DNA from: Mesostigma viride
Taxonomy: Eukaryota > Streptophyta > Mesostigmatophyceae > Mesostigmatales > Mesostigmataceae
Length of the DNA: 64,000 bases
Assembly: GCA_009746045.1 (NCBI GenBank)
Contig: RPFO01000078.1
Coordinates: 1,836,222 to 1,900,221, forward strand
Direction: 5' to 3'
This document shows positions 1 through 10,758 of this stretch, piece after piece. Position numbers and translations under genes: made by a program. Position 1 is the stretch's first letter; the number at the start of each line of letters is the position of its first letter. Under the pieces are notes generated by a model. The model saw nothing but the letters and a program-made list of their open reading frames with translations, was not told where the DNA came from and did not search any database.

Positions 1-1747
1 GTTTTAATGGCTGGGGCTGACCTATGGATGGTGGTGGATGCACGCAAGGCACTGAACCAGTTCTGGACATTCAGAGACTCAAAACAGTAGTTCAGGCTAA
101 ACAAAAATTCCTTGGCCTGTTCCTGGGTGTAACCCTCAGGTAAGCCAGGGATTTCTATTTTAGATTCTTTTTGTTTTGGGTTAAACGTACCTTTGACCGG
201 GTCCTTCTTTTCAGCCAAGAAAGTCTTGACTGCTTGTTGAAGATCAGCCTCCTCCATGTTCGCCCTGCCCCTTTCCAGCTGGGAGATACTGGCCAGGAGG
301 CCATCCAGCTGGGTGCGCGACAGGTCGTCCATGGGGTTGGTGGCCATGGTCTTGAGCTGTGCCGTGAGTATGGCAAGCAGCTCTTGGACGTCCCCCTTAA
401 GGGTGGGTGGGGTTGGGTCCACTGGGGTCCCTTTTGCCACCGCCTTGCTCTTATCTGACTGCCCTGGTGTGGGTGCAGTCTGCTGGGCCTCCGCAGAAGG
501 TGGTTGTGTTCCAGCTTGCTGTGCTAGTGCAGTGGCTGGTGGTGTTCCAGCTGCAGGCGCAGGGTCTTGTTCCCCTTGCCTTACTCCACTGCTGGTAGGA
601 AAACCCTTGGCCTGGCCAAGCTGCTGCAGCGCTGCTGCTTGGGCTGCCAGGCCGCCCTCACGGGCTATCATGGCCTCTAGGAGTTTATTCTCCACCACCT
701 TGCGGCGGTGGAGCTCCTGGGCATCCGGGTCACTTGGGGGTTTGCTGGGGAGCTGGGGACAGTGCCCTGGCTCTTGCCCTGCAGCACCCTTGGTGACACG
801 GCCCCTCCAACCACCCTTTGGCTCAAATCAGTGCCAGGGGTGGGGAGGGTATGTGCAGGGAGTGCAGGCGTTTCTGTTGCCTGCATCTTCTCCTGCAGCT
901 TGGTCAGCTGCAACAGGAGGGAATTGAGTTGGTCCGCTGTTAGCGTGACCCCCTCGTCCCCCTGTGCAACAACCAGCTCATTGAAGAGGCGCTCATGGAG
1001 CACCTCTCCAGCTTGCATGGCAGCCAGCTGCTTTTCAGCAGTCATGTTGCGGGCCGCTGTCTTTTTGCGGTCCCGCTCTTGCTGTGCAAGACGGCGTGCC
1101 TCTACAAACTGGGCGGCGGCCTGTTCGACCGCCTGATTGAGTGGATTCATCTCAATCTCCCCATCAGAAACCCCTGGGGAGAGGGTGACCTCGTCATCAG
1201 ACAGCTGAATGCTGCCGATGACGGGTCCTGGGACCTTCTTGGTCCGCATTTTGAACATGTATGCGTCCCTCTTCAGCTTCCTCTCGTACCCCCCCGCTTT
1301 CTGAGCGGATGAGGGGACGATCGGCACCCCCGCTTGTTCTCCACCGCTTTTGGCTATTCCGCCCTCCTCCTGAGGAGGTTGGGACGGTGCCTTAGCGGGG
1401 AGGTCAGCGGGGCTTGCCTGAGGGCTGGGGGACCGCATACTGCTTACGGATTTTTGCGAGCTAGCTGGGCTAGAAAAAACAGATTTTTCGGCCTGTTCGG
1501 CCAAGGAGGTTACCTGTTTTTGCAGGGCTGCCAGCTGCCGCTCTTGGGCGGCTGCCTTGACGCTTTGCTGAGCCATCGCTGTCGCTAGCTGCCTAGCCAC
1601 TAGCTGTTCCTGCTCCGCCTGCGCCCTTCTTGCTTTTTTAATTTTCTTGGCCGCAGCCTTCTCCTCTACTGTTGGCACCGTCTGCCAGCCAGCATCATCT
1701 ATCCGCTTCTTTTTGAATTTCAGGCCTGGCATAATAGGATCTCCCAT
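1..1747 (-). CDS. Gag-like polyprotein, partial at window edge, one frame break
   Basis: Probable structural (Gag-like) polyprotein of a retroelement, read leftwards. The ATG at 1747 opens a 356-residue frame: basic N-terminus, a Q/A/E-rich coiled-coil-like stretch (about residues 35-95), a P/S/Q linker, then a second charged helical stretch (about residues 205-290). It stops at 677. A second frame is open from the G5 run at 736-740 down to base 1 and continues the same composition, so a one-base change in that run explains the break. Near the edge the second frame reads GLPEGYTQEQAKEF and then an NWFSAL-like helix; a clearly related stretch lies on the plus strand at about 63.75 kb. No zinc knuckle or enzyme domain is inside the window. 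The Gag assignment is inference from composition, position behind an LTR-like segment and the shared domain. Confidence 0.5.
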
Positions 1748-1759
1748 GATTTTGTCTAT

Positions 1760-2208
1760 GGTAAACGACTTTAATTCAAGTTAATAAACGAGTGGACCTC
1801 TCAATGCTCAATGGCCTAACGCATGTGTTTATTACAATAAATCACAAGCCCCGCACCCAACGTGCACAAGGGCATTTAGCATTGTCGACAAGCAACGCTC
1901 TGCCTGGCCGCCACGTCTGGAGCAGCCGACAGTGGCCGTTGGGCTCTGTGGTGCAGCCTGAGTGGCGCGACGCCACTGCTAGACTCTCAGGACCTTAGTC
2001 CAACGTCCGACACCTCAATGTCAGTCCCGAGTGGGTACTGGCGACGCCGTACCGCCAATCCTACTTGGGTACTGGCGTCCGTCACCAGGACTCGGCTATT
2101 GAATAGTCTAGCCTGCCGAATCACATATAGCCGGGACTTCTGACCGAGCCTACACGTGCGAAACCCCAGATAGCACATTGCTATCTGGTACTTAGCCTAT
2201 GTCCACGA
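1760..2208 (-). repeat. Putative 5' LTR/leader of the left-edge element
   Basis: No open frame of note. On the minus strand it lies directly upstream of the Gag-like ATG (1747) and begins where the gypsy-1 integrase frame ends abruptly inside its C-terminal GDLVLV motif (2209). It carries TGTAATAAA on the minus strand near 1830-1840, which fits a chlorophyte-type poly(A) signal inside an LTR. The same string recurs near the 3' ends of T1 and T2. No second LTR copy is in the window, so the boundaries are estimates. Confidence 0.35.
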
Positions 2209-3461
2209 CTAGAGGCTAACTCCTTCTACTAAGACTAAATCTCCTATATCTATTTCAGGCGCTCTTCTATCTAAGGAGGCACGCAACCTAGCAAGGTACT
2301 TGGCCTGGGCCTTTTGGTACCCTGAAATTGCGTGATCATGTGCATTTTTCATTTTATCTAGCAAGGCCTGCACACCTTCTACGGTATCCCGGGACACATC
2401 GTCCCTGTCCCGTAAAGGACTAGCTAAGAGAGAGGTAGGAGTAAGAGGCTGTCTACCAGTATCTAGGAAGAAAGGCGTATAGCCATGCGCAGCCTGAGGG
2501 CAATTGTTAAGGGAGAACTCTACCAAGCATAGATAATCCTCCCAATCACTCCCAGAGCCGTTAACATAATGCCTCAGCGCTTCTTCCACTACCCTATTAA
2601 GACGTTCTACTAGATGAGAGGAGGAGGAGTGGTAGGCAGTACCGAACGTAACCTTGGTACCTATAGCAGCGAAAAACTGCTGCCAAAAGTCAGAGGTAAA
2701 TAGCTTATCTTTATCACTAATAAACTGCCTACTCAAACCATGATATCTATAGACATTATTAAGGTATAGGCGTGCGCAATCGCGTGCGGTGAGTTCTAAG
2801 GGACACGGCACGAGATGACACATACGAGTAAAACGATCTACAAAAACAAGGATCTGGGCGTTACCTCTATCATTCTTCCTAAAAGGTCCTACAAAATCCA
2901 TCATAATGGAGTCCCACGGCATGATGGGATCAGGTAGGGTCCTAGGTTCTGCTATCTGTCCTACATTGTTGGGTTTCATCTCCTGGCAAGATTGACAGGT
3001 TCTAACATACTCATCTACATCCTTTAAAAGGGAAGGCCAGTAGTAAGAGCGGGCTACTAGGTCCCGTACCCGTTTACCACCCTGATGAGCAGCTAAGTCA
3101 TGCAACTCAAAGAGCAAGGAGGAGCGACAGATAGGAGGGACATACAGGCGCCATTGAGGGGGAGAATCTGCTATCTGCACATATAAAAACCCACCTACAA
3201 ATTTACAAGGGTGCTTGCCTAATTGTTGGGGATGGGCGGCAATGGCAGCTAAAGCTTCCGGCTCAGTGGCCGTAAATCTACTAATAAGGCGTTCAAGATC
3301 AGAGGTAGGCATCGCTACAGAGGTATCCAGAACAGGTTTAAAGAGGTCTCCTACCGCCTTGCCAAAGAGAAGGGGAGGTCCTAGAGGGACTATGTTATCA
3401 TAAGACTTTCCTGACCTAGTAGCTATATGGCTAAGCGGTATAGAAATTTTATTTTTCCCCT
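2209..3461 (-). CDS. gypsy-1 integrase domain (Pol C-terminal part), truncated
   Basis: Integrase inserts the retrotransposon cDNA into host DNA. Counting from the internal Met at 3312: zinc-binding HHCC with H71, H76, C106 and C109, then the catalytic core with D139 (MMDFVGPF), D200 (ISDKDKLF) and E236 (HLVERLNR); 35 residues separate the last two, a textbook DD35E. The frame is open upstream of 3312 to the C7 run at 3462-3468, where it joins the RNase H frame by a one-base shift, so 3312 is not a real start. The C-terminal domain is cut at GDLVLVEG, where such proteins normally continue with an SH3-like fold. Likely non-functional as it stands. Confidence 0.85.
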
Positions 3462-4808
3462 CCCCCCCACCGAGACCACAGGAAGGGCCTCACACGGGAG
3501 AGAGAGTCCTACGTGAGAAAGGAGATCAGGCATGCGAACAGCTGTATGAAAGAGATAGGCATAGGATTCATCATCAGGTAGTTCACCATAAGGGGTTACA
3601 CCCATAGTAGTAGGAACTAGAGTAGTATTGAGAACATCCAGGTCCTCGAAAAAGGAGTAATCTGCGCGACGGGAGAGTGCATCTGGTACTATGTTATCTA
3701 CACCCTTAACATACTGAAGTTTAAAAGGGGAAAACTGTGCTAAAAACTCCATCCAGCGCGCTTGACGAGGGGTAAGGTTGGGTTGGGAGAGAAGATGGGT
3801 AAGGGGACGGTGATCCGTTTGGATAACTAATCTATAAGGATCGATATCACAGGGTTCATTCAGGCAAACATCAAATTGAGCACCTTTAAGAAAGTGCTGC
3901 CACGCGTGGCAACAATACACCACAGCTAAGAGTTCCTGCTGGTGTACGGGATAGTTACGCTCCGCAGGGAGCATTGTCCTAGAGATATACTCAATTGGCT
4001 GTAAGCCCTGACCCTGATCCTGGAGAAGGACGCCCCCTATAGCTACCTTACTAGCGTCTGTAGCTACCACAAAGGGTTTAGTAGTATCCGGTAGGATGAG
4101 TACGGGAGGAGAGAGAAGTAGGGATTTTAGACACTGAAAAGCCGACTGACACTCACTACTCCAGACAAAGGGGATATCCTTCTTTAATAAATGATTAATA
4201 GGGGCTGCTATAGTTGCGAAACGCGGGATAAAACGCCTATAGTAAGAGGCAATCCCTAGGAAACTACGTACACCTTTAACGTCGGTAGGGGTAGGCCATT
4301 CCTGAATTGACTTAGTTTTATCCGGGTCGGTAGCGACCCCGGCATCTGACAAAACGTGTCCTAAAAATGGTACACTCCTACCAGAACGAACTTTAGCACG
4401 GCGAGCCCACAAAGAATTTTCAGCCATTATTTCTAAGACTTTCTTTAAATCACGTAGGTGCGTTTCAAAATCAGGAGAGTAAATAAGGATATCATCTAAG
4501 TAAGCTTGAGCACAAGAACGATCGTGTTCAGATAAAGAAACAGAGGAGAAGGAGGGATCCTTTAAATCAGAGGACACTTGAGGAAGGTGAGAATTACCCA
4601 TAACAGGTCTAAGCACTTCATGAAAAGAGGCAGGGGAGTTACAGAGTCCCATAGCCGCTACTCTAAACTGGTAATGACCAAAAGGGGTAGCAAAGGCGGT
4701 TTTATGGCAATCCTCAGGAGCTATACGCAGTTGCCAAAAACCATGCATCCGCACAATCCAGTACCGTGAAACAAGTGGAACCTTTAACCTTATTAAATAT
4801 ATCATCAA
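3423..4808 (-). CDS. gypsy-1 RT C-terminal half plus RNase H
   Basis: Second half of the reverse transcriptase and the RNase H that degrades the RNA strand. Visible RT motifs: GFWQLRIAP, the TAFATPFGHYQFRVAAMGLC block, the catalytic YLDD (plus bases 4491-4502) and PFLGHVLS, followed by SFLGIASYYRRFIP. RNase H shows TDASKVAIGGVL, the glutamate of QQELLAV, TDHRPL and a PDALSRR end, the usual D-E-D-D set. The first codons are out of phase with the RT N-terminal frame because of the A5 run at 4736-4740; the end is out of phase with integrase because of the C7 run at 3462-3468. No real start codon is expected here. Confidence 0.85.
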   Translation of the reverse strand: MMIYLIRLKVPLVSRYWIVRMHGFWQLRIAPEDCHKTAFATPFGHYQFRVAAMGLCNSPASFHEVLRPVMGNSHLPQVSSDLKDPSFSSVSLSEHDRSCAQAYLDDILIYSPDFETHLRDLKKVLEIMAENSLWARRAKVRSGRSVPFLGHVLSDAGVATDPDKTKSIQEWPTPTDVKGVRSFLGIASYYRRFIPRFATIAAPINHLLKKDIPFVWSSECQSAFQCLKSLLLSPPVLILPDTTKPFVVATDASKVAIGGVLLQDQGQGLQPIEYISRTMLPAERNYPVHQQELLAVVYCCHAWQHFLKGAQFDVCLNEPCDIDPYRLVIQTDHRPLTHLLSQPNLTPRQARWMEFLAQFSPFKLQYVKGVDNIVPDALSRRADYSFFEDLDVLNTTLVPTTMGVTPYGELPDDESYAYLFHTAVRMPDLLSHVGLSLPCEALPVVSVGGRGKIKFLYRLAI

Positions 4809-5923
4809 TACGAGGTAGAGGGTATTTAGACTTCACAGTAATATCATTTAACTTCCTATAATCAGTAACTAGGCGAAACTTGCCATTTGGCTTAGGAACT
4901 AACAGGACACCAGCTGAGTAGGGGGAGTTACTAGGCTCTATCAATCCTGCTTCTAATAGTGACACTAAAATCTGTTTTAGTTCCTTTAATTCGGTAGGGC
5001 CCATTCTATACATCGGAGAGTGCGTAGGAACTGCACCGTCCTTGATAACTACACGGTGTAAAACAGAACGAGGAGGAGGATAAGAAGGAGTCTTTTCTTC
5101 AAAAACTTTTGAGGAATCTATCACAGCCATGTATCTTACTATTTCATTTTCAGTAAATCCCACTCCTATTGTATCCACTGTGTTTACATCTATATCCACA
5201 CTATTATTAGTGATAGGTATCTCCTGTACTTCTAACTGAAGGAACATACATAATAGGTATCCATATTCCTTTAGTTCAGAACGCAATTCATCATTGGACA
5301 TTAATACTTCAGGTATAGGTCTTACAGGAGGATCAACAGGTGTAGGAGGAGTAATATCTACCAAGGATAAATTTTCTAATCTATAATGACGTTCCGGTAC
5401 CCAGTAAGAGCTATCTGGAAACCAAATGACCATGGTATCATAATTAATAGTAATCTTATTATCCTGGTGCCAATCTAATCCTAGTAGTACATCAGCGGTA
5501 GTGATAGGGCCTATAGTGGCCGTCAGGTTGACAGTACGTCCTTGTATGACCAGGGGAAGGGACACCGTACCCGGGGAATGACTGGTGCGACCGTCAGCAT
5601 AATGAACAGTGACAGTTTTGGTGTGAGGGATAGGGACTAGTCCTAAACGCCTAACTAGGGCCTCGCTCACAAAGGAGCTAGCCGCACCGCTATCCACTAA
5701 CACAGAGACATTCAAAAGTTCATCAGCATGCAAGAAGGGGTCTACAACAGTATGGGGAACGGTTAAGCCACCATTCAAAAACATAAGAGGACGGACACGT
5801 AGTGGTAGGGATGATTCAGCTCCTACAGAGGTTATAAAAACAGGCAGGCAAAAATTATTATCTGGGGTACTATCTAAGGACCTGTCCAGGTTACCCCCGG
5901 CTGACAGGCCTACTGTTCCCCCT
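4714..5923 (-). CDS. gypsy-1 aspartic protease plus RT N-terminal half
   Basis: Protease (cleaves the Gag-Pol polyprotein) followed by the start of RT. From the Met at 5784: the protease active site is DSGAASSFVSEALVRRLG (about residues 31-48) and the flap-distal motif is DVLLGLDW; then WFPDSSYWVPERHYR, which also appears in the L3 relic at 41.35 kb. RT begins with a HSPMYRMGPTELKELK segment, EAGLIEPSNSPYSAGVLLVPK, FRLVTDYRKLN and YPLPRIDD. The frame is open beyond 5784 up to the C7 run at 5924-5930, where it meets the Gag frame by a one-base shift. The 3' end (LDCADAWFLA) is the frame break at A5 4736-4740. Confidence 0.85.
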
Positions 5924-6241
5924 CCCCCCCAAATCCATAGGAACTAACCCCGAAGAAGACCCTGGCGAAAAAGCCACTGCTGGAGGGTCACGAGGGAGCG
6001 AAGAGGGTGCGGGAGCCTGATTATCATAGGGGAACCCTGGGGGTCCTGTCTGCACAGCATTCAGCCTACTAGGGGTAGCTGAGGGAATGCGTCCTGGAGT
6101 GGGACGAATAGGAGCACGCTGAGGGGTACGAGGAGGGCGAGCGTCGGGATGAGGGGGGGCACCCGAAAGGAACTTGGGGCACTCACGTTTAAGATGACCT
6201 ACTTCCTTACAATGATAGCATGTGATATGAGAGACATCCAC
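5891..6241 (-). CDS. gypsy-1 Gag C-terminus with CCHC zinc knuckle, truncated
   Basis: Nucleocapsid end of Gag, which binds the element RNA. The knuckle CYHCKEVGHLKREC (C-X2-C-X4-H-X4-C) lies within the first 25 residues of what remains, followed by a P/R-rich tail. The upstream capsid part is missing: the frame meets a stop just beyond 6241 and plus-strand copia coding begins there. The C-terminus overlaps the protease frame through the C7 run 5924-5930. Confidence 0.8.
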   Translation of the reverse strand: MDVSHITCYHCKEVGHLKRECPKFLSGAPPHPDARPPRTPQRAPIRPTPGRIPSATPSRLNAVQTGPPGFPYDNQAPAPSSLPRDPPAVAFSPGSSSGLVPMDLGGRGNSRPVSRG

Positions 6242-6760
6242 ATGGTTTCAGAAGATTATGTCTCTAAACCAACCTTCACATCTATGGTTCCCAAGGTGTG
6301 CAGAGTGTCCCCAGCAGAGAATGCTCAGATCAGTTTTCAGGAGCTTGCTTTGCAGTTGCATTTCCTTTATGGGCATGAAGTGAGTGCAGAGGTGGTGGCA
6401 GCAGCAATAGGGGGGGCAGCACTCAGACGTGCATGCCAGGTGGTCCGATCCCACTGCCAGCATTGTCAGTTCAATGCACCCAAACCCCCTAAGTGGCATG
6501 TAGCTACCCCACCTAAGAGCAAGGGCAGGGTGGTAGGAGATGTCTTTCATATCAAAGGACAATCTTACTTGGCACTTAAAGATGCATGGTCAAGGTACAC
6601 AACCATTGAACCATTACCTGGAATGGACAAGACACAGTTGCTCAGGGCTCTCTTGATTGCTCAGGCCAGGTACTACCCTGTGGAGGCATTGTTACTGGAT
6701 CAGCAGTTCACTGTCTTGCCAATGAACCAGGGTGTGAGGCTATTGATCTGGCTGGGCTAG
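6242..6760 (+). pseudogene. copia-1 integrase, N-terminal part
   Basis: Begins inside the zinc-binding domain: LHFLYGH followed about 25 residues later by CQVVRSHCQHC gives an HHCC site. The core then shows GDVFHIKGQSYLALKDAWSRYTTIEPLPG, matching DVQHIRGLYILVAVDRFSRYRLLQILP of element 2, with the first catalytic Asp in GDVFH. The second Asp is in LLLDQQF (about 6697). The frame then drifts into a stop; the true continuation is in another frame from about 6718. The long ORF that appears to start at 6149 is a chance extension across the junction with gypsy-1. Confidence 0.75.
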
Positions 6761-7926
6761 AAGATCATGAGAGGCAAGGCATTATTGAAAGGGCCATCAG
6801 GTCCATTAAAACCCTTGTAGCCAAAGAAGATGGCAATCTGCTGGCTGACAGTGGGTCATATGCTGACAGAGCTCTGTGGTCCACCAGGTTGTGCCAAGTC
6901 CTCAACAGGAGGCCACTCATGAAAACCCCACAAGGGGTGATCATTACACCAGATGGATTGCATGCAGGCATTTATCCACCTGAGGTACTAGCCCTCTACA
7001 ACGCACAGCGAGCACAGACAGCTAGCAGGTTAGCTGTCAAGGATGCAAAGCATCCACGTCCCACCTTCAGAGAAGGGGATCAGGTCCTATTCTACAAGGA
7101 GTCGGGACTAGGCAAGGTGGGTACCTGGCATGGGCCAGCCACCATCCTAAAATTTAACACCACTGGCAGGACAGTGTTAGTTAAACACAATGACACGGGA
7201 AAGATTCACAGGTGTTCACCTCACAGGATGAAATTGTATTTTCCAACTGTGTCAGACGTGGCAGAGGAGGAAGAGCTGTTGGCCGACAGCCCTGTACAGT
7301 TGCCTGGCATCCCAGCGTTGCCCAGTGAGTGGTTGTTTGGAACACCCACTGGTGAGTGTGAGAGCCACACCCACTGTGACACCCAGGTCACCCTTGATGA
7401 TTGTAGGCAGTCACTGCAGGCTTGGCCCCCTGCAGCAGAGGGTCACATTGGCAAAACAGGTGATCAGCAACCTATCACCTCTTCAAGTGTGAACATAGCT
7501 CAGCCACTAGCTGCACCTTCCAAACGCAGCCTAGCAGACGCTGTTCGCATTTTACAAGCAGCTCATAGAGCTAAAGCTCAAACTGCTGCAGGATCAGCTA
7601 AGGTGGGGAAGGTTGGGCAGAATGACAATAGCCCATTTATGGTTGCAGTGGACACACAAGCCCAGGTCAGCATTATCAGTGCCCTGGCTGTGCCCCATAT
7701 GCCTTTGGAACCTTCACCCTGGCACCATGTGGCTGATTTCTCAGGGCAGTCATCCCTCAAGGTATTAGGTCAGGTCATGTTGACTATACTCGGTATCCCA
7801 CTCCTTTTCAGGTATTGGAAGGTTATAAAGGGAATGCTTTGTTGGGGGATCCTTTTCTCTGTTACCCTGGTGTCATTATATCCAGTGATAGACTATCCAT
7901 CCAGGACATGGGTGGTGTTGATCTGA
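6718..7926 (+). pseudogene. copia-1 integrase C-terminal part plus start of protease-like domain
   Basis: Continues integrase with the catalytic glutamate in ERQGIIERAIRSIKTLV, then a CTD-like stretch: FREGDQVLFYKE, GTWHGPATILKFN, HRCSPHRMKLYF. After an acidic/proline linker comes MVAVDTQAQVSIISALAVP and a FSGQSSLKVLGQVMLTILGIP strand, which align with VDTNSEVSII and FTGTVTMKILGEVTVPILGVP of element 2. This is a retropepsin-like fold in which the usual D-T-G is D-T-Q. The frame is lost at about 7810; the remaining residues to 7926 are out of frame. Confidence 0.7.
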
Positions 7927-8345
7927 ATCATTTCAAAATTTCTCTTGAAAAACTTCTTAACACCAACATTGCTTCTGTAAAATTTGCTACACCCAAGTAT
8001 GCCCCAGGGCAAGAACCCTGTGTGGCAGACTTGGTTCACAACCAAAAACTTCATCCCAACTCATTTGGATTGGGCAAGCATGATGTGGCTAAAATGTCTC
8101 CTCTTTCTTATGAACAGATAGAGCAAGACTGTCGCACACACATAGGATTCCTAAAATGGGTGGAGGCCTTTAACAAGGCCAGGGAAGAATGGGTAGTGCC
8201 AGATCCTCTTAGCCCTTCTCATACTCCACCTGTCACACCTATTGACAAAAAGCCTGCAGGGTGCAAGCACTTGCGCCTGAAGTTTGTGTGTAAACATAAG
8301 CCAGCAGCAGATGGGTCAGTCATTTTCATGCTAGACCTTGTGTGA
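7815..8345 (+). pseudogene. copia-1 protease-like C-terminus and RT entry region
   Basis: Opens with EGYKGNALLGDPFLCYPGV, the counterpart of EGYQGPAILGQNFLCMPGV in element 2 and of the ILG-x-D/N-F-L end of retropepsins. The rest (FGLGKHDVAKMSPLSYEQIEQD, WVEAFNKAREEWVVPDP) parallels the region before the element 2 RT. Frame breaks at both ends: about 7810 and about 8325; after the latter the frame reads ARPCVTEFKGTTDLTEAELYTPG, matching VRPVVTEYHGTGELTDEELYTPG in element 2. Confidence 0.65.
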
Positions 8346-8419
8346 CAGAGTTCAAGGGCACCACTGATCTGACAGAGGCAGAGTTGTACACGCCAGGCAT
8401 TCAGCAAACATCCTAAAAA

Positions 8420-9696
8420 TCTTGCTGTCTGTCTTTGTGGGTCATCTCAATGATGGGGATGACTATGTATGTAAGGCTACAGACATTAAAAGGGCTTTCC
8501 TGAAAGGCTCACCTGAGATAGCACAACAAGTGTGGCATGGTCAGGTGTATGTAGTCTCCACTCCCAGAGTTTGGGCAAAACACATCCCTCAGCAGTACCT
8601 GAAAGCTAACATAGGTGTTGAAGGGCTGCAATCAGCTCCTCGAATTTTCAGGATGTCAGCTCAGGCTGTGTTTGAAAAGCTAGGGGCTAGATATGATGAC
8701 ATAGACCCTTGCTTCTTTGTGGTCCCACACCCTCATGGCATACTCATCTTTGTGTGGCATGGGGATGATCAGCTGATTGCTGGGCCAAGGCGTGCTGTAG
8801 AGGATTTTATTCAACAAGTGTCACAGCATTTTGAGATTGGCAAGCAAGTAGAGCTGGGCACCACTGCCATAAAATTTTGTGGCACAATGTTACAGCTCCA
8901 GCAGCATCAAAACCAGTGGGTGTGTGCACTTTACTCTCCCAATGATTACATGCACAGCTGCTTGGAGGTTTTGCAAACAAAAATCAAACCTGGAGCCTGT
9001 CCTACCATTAGAGGCAAGCTGGGGTGGTTGTGCTCAACGTGTGCACCTCACCTGGCTGTGGTTAGCAGAGTTGATGATGATGTCTTGATGCAAGTAGGTC
9101 ACAAAGCCATCACCAAAACTCTCCAGGAAGGCCCTCCCCTTATCTTGCACTCCTTGGATCTCCACAAAACCATTCACATCCAAGCTATGATGGATAGTTC
9201 CATGGAGTCCAGGCAGATTACCAAGTTGCAGGCAAGGGAGTCAGGCTTGTATTTTGTGCAGAATGATGATGCACCCTTGTCTCTCATTTCATGGTACAGC
9301 CGGTTGCATAGACGCAAGGCTGTCAGCAGCAATGCTGCTGAGTGCAGGGCAGTGGTGTCAGCAGTGCTTCATGCCAGGTACTTGAATCATGTGCTGGTTT
9401 GGTTGCAGATGCAAGCAGGCAGCAATGCTGGGGTGGTGGCACACTTGCTCACTGACAGTCAGTCAGTCCTCAGTTTCCTTGCTAACCCCTATGCTGTGCA
9501 CACTGATCTTGACTGGGTGGTCCTTAAACAGGAGTCCACCTACTGGGAGTCCACCCGTCACGTGGAGGACAAACACAACGCTGCTGATGCACTCACTAAA
9601 GTGCCTCAGCAGGCAGCTGACCAATACCAGCTGTTGTACCACTTGATGAACCCCTATGGCAAGCAGGCAACCCTGCCCCATAGGGGGGACGCCTAG
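8420..9696 (+). pseudogene. copia-1 RT core and RNase H
   Basis: RT copies RNA into cDNA. Motifs: ATDIKRAFLKG (copia MDVKTAFLNG type), EGLQSAPRIFR, DIDPCFFVV, then WHGDD (8758-8769 codes HGDD) where copia elements usually have YVDD, then HFEIG and IKFCGTML. RNase H: AMMDSSMESRQ, LISWYSRLHRR, NAAECRAV, TDSQSV and NAADALTK. The C-terminus ends with a natural stop at 9696. The upstream join is broken at about 8416, so no genuine start codon exists; copia RT is made as part of a polyprotein. Confidence 0.8.
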
Positions 9697-10758
9697 CAGG
9701 GTCCTGTTCACCAGGGCCGCCTAGGTCACCCAGTACCCCTTGGGCAGGTCCAAGGGGTAGGTTGTGGCTTCCAGCAAGGGGGGTTGGTTGGAGTCTGTTT
9801 TATACATCTGCGTGCCCTATGCCCAATAAAATCTGTTTTGATTTTTTCAACACCATGGAATTTCGTTATGCCCACCTTCATAGGTGGGCATGGGATGTAT
9901 CTCACATTCTTTCTCCACTAGGGTGTATGCCTTGGTGGATTGGCCTTGAGCTCAGTGGCTCAGGTGCCCCCATTCAAGTGGAGGGTCAAAGCTCCCTTGA
10001 CAGGTGGTTACCCAGGACCCAGTTCACTGTGGCTCTCCTGGGCCACCTGGCCTCACTGTTCAGTGGCAGTAAAGGCATGGGTGCTGTCATGTTGTCTAGT
10101 ACAACGTGCTCAGCACAGGTGCAGGATGAAATATTCCTGTCACCTGTCACCAGGACTTCAGCCACCATGTGCAGGGCAGGGGTGGCTGGTCCCACACGTT
10201 GTGCAGGTGCAACGTGGCCAGGTCCAGGATGTCATAGTCCTGTCACCTGTCACTAGGACTTCAGCCCCTCTGTGCAGGGCAGGGGTGGCTGGTCCTCACA
10301 TGTTGTGCAGGTACAACATGGACAGTGCAGGGTGCAATAAACCTGTCTACTGTCACTACTCAGGTTGCAGGTAACCTGAGCTCAGTTGACCCAGCCTGGC
10401 TGGGTATTTTTTCTCTGAGTGGGCGATGATGATGGAACAACATGGAACCTCTTAAACGGTTACCTTGGCATTTTTTACAATGGCTCTCTTGGCTGGTGAT
10501 GCACTCCCTGGATAGGCAGACAGGCATAGCTATCTCCCTTGTGAGCTCGCGAGGAGGAGGAACTCCCCGGGCATGTTGAGCTAAACGTGATGCCATCACA
10601 AGTATTGCACGAGTTCTGGGGCCCATCTTTTTCAGTCCAGATGTTGCAGTATGGGTGTCAGTTGCTCAGCACCTCAGTCAGCTTGGAGTCAGTCTCCTAG
10701 CTGGGCAGGGTCAGGCTTGAAGTCGCTAGCCTTCAACCTGAAAGGAAAACATAATGGG
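9697..10758 (+). other. copia-1 3' untranslated tail
   Basis: About 1.06 kb between the pol stop and the 3' LTR, without a credible ORF; element 2 has a similar tail of 963 bp. A roughly 103-bp unit is tandemly duplicated at 10136-10341 (each copy carries CCTGTCACCTGTCAC, a GCAGGGCAGGGGTGGCTGGT core and a short GTTGTGCAGGT..CAAC hairpin). Short related hairpins lie just upstream (10088-10125). Confidence 0.55.
10136..10341 (+). repeat. Tandem duplication, about 103-bp unit
   Basis: Two imperfect copies meet at about 10238/10239. Differences are scattered substitutions and a one-base change before the TTGTGCAGG hairpin. It lies in the 3' tail of copia-1 and looks like an internal duplication of that tail. 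Confidence 0.65.

Larger units (their letters stand above)
2209..6241 (-). mobile_element. gypsy-1: internal fragment of a Ty3/gypsy retrotransposon
   Basis: Minus-strand order Gag zinc knuckle, aspartic protease, RT, RNase H, integrase is the classical Ty3/gypsy order. The fragment lacks the Gag N-terminus and 5' LTR (it stops at about 6241, where an opposite-strand copia element begins) and lacks the integrase tail and 3' LTR (it stops at 2209). Reading frame changes occur at three homopolymers: 5924-5930 (C7 on plus), 4736-4740 (A5) and 3462-3468 (C7). Each is explained by a single base, so the parent encoded one long Gag-Pol frame. Confidence 0.85.

Noticed and set aside
256-1588. Plus-strand ORFs of up to 223 residues opposite the left Gag-like frame
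   Set aside because: Shadow frames: the minus strand has continuous, charged, helical composition, while the plus frames are Cys/Ser/Trp-rich without any motif.
6149-6241. Start of the 203-residue plus-strand ORF as part of copia-1 integrase
   Set aside because: These codons lie opposite the gypsy-1 zinc knuckle and are not integrase-like; the frame is open by chance across the junction.
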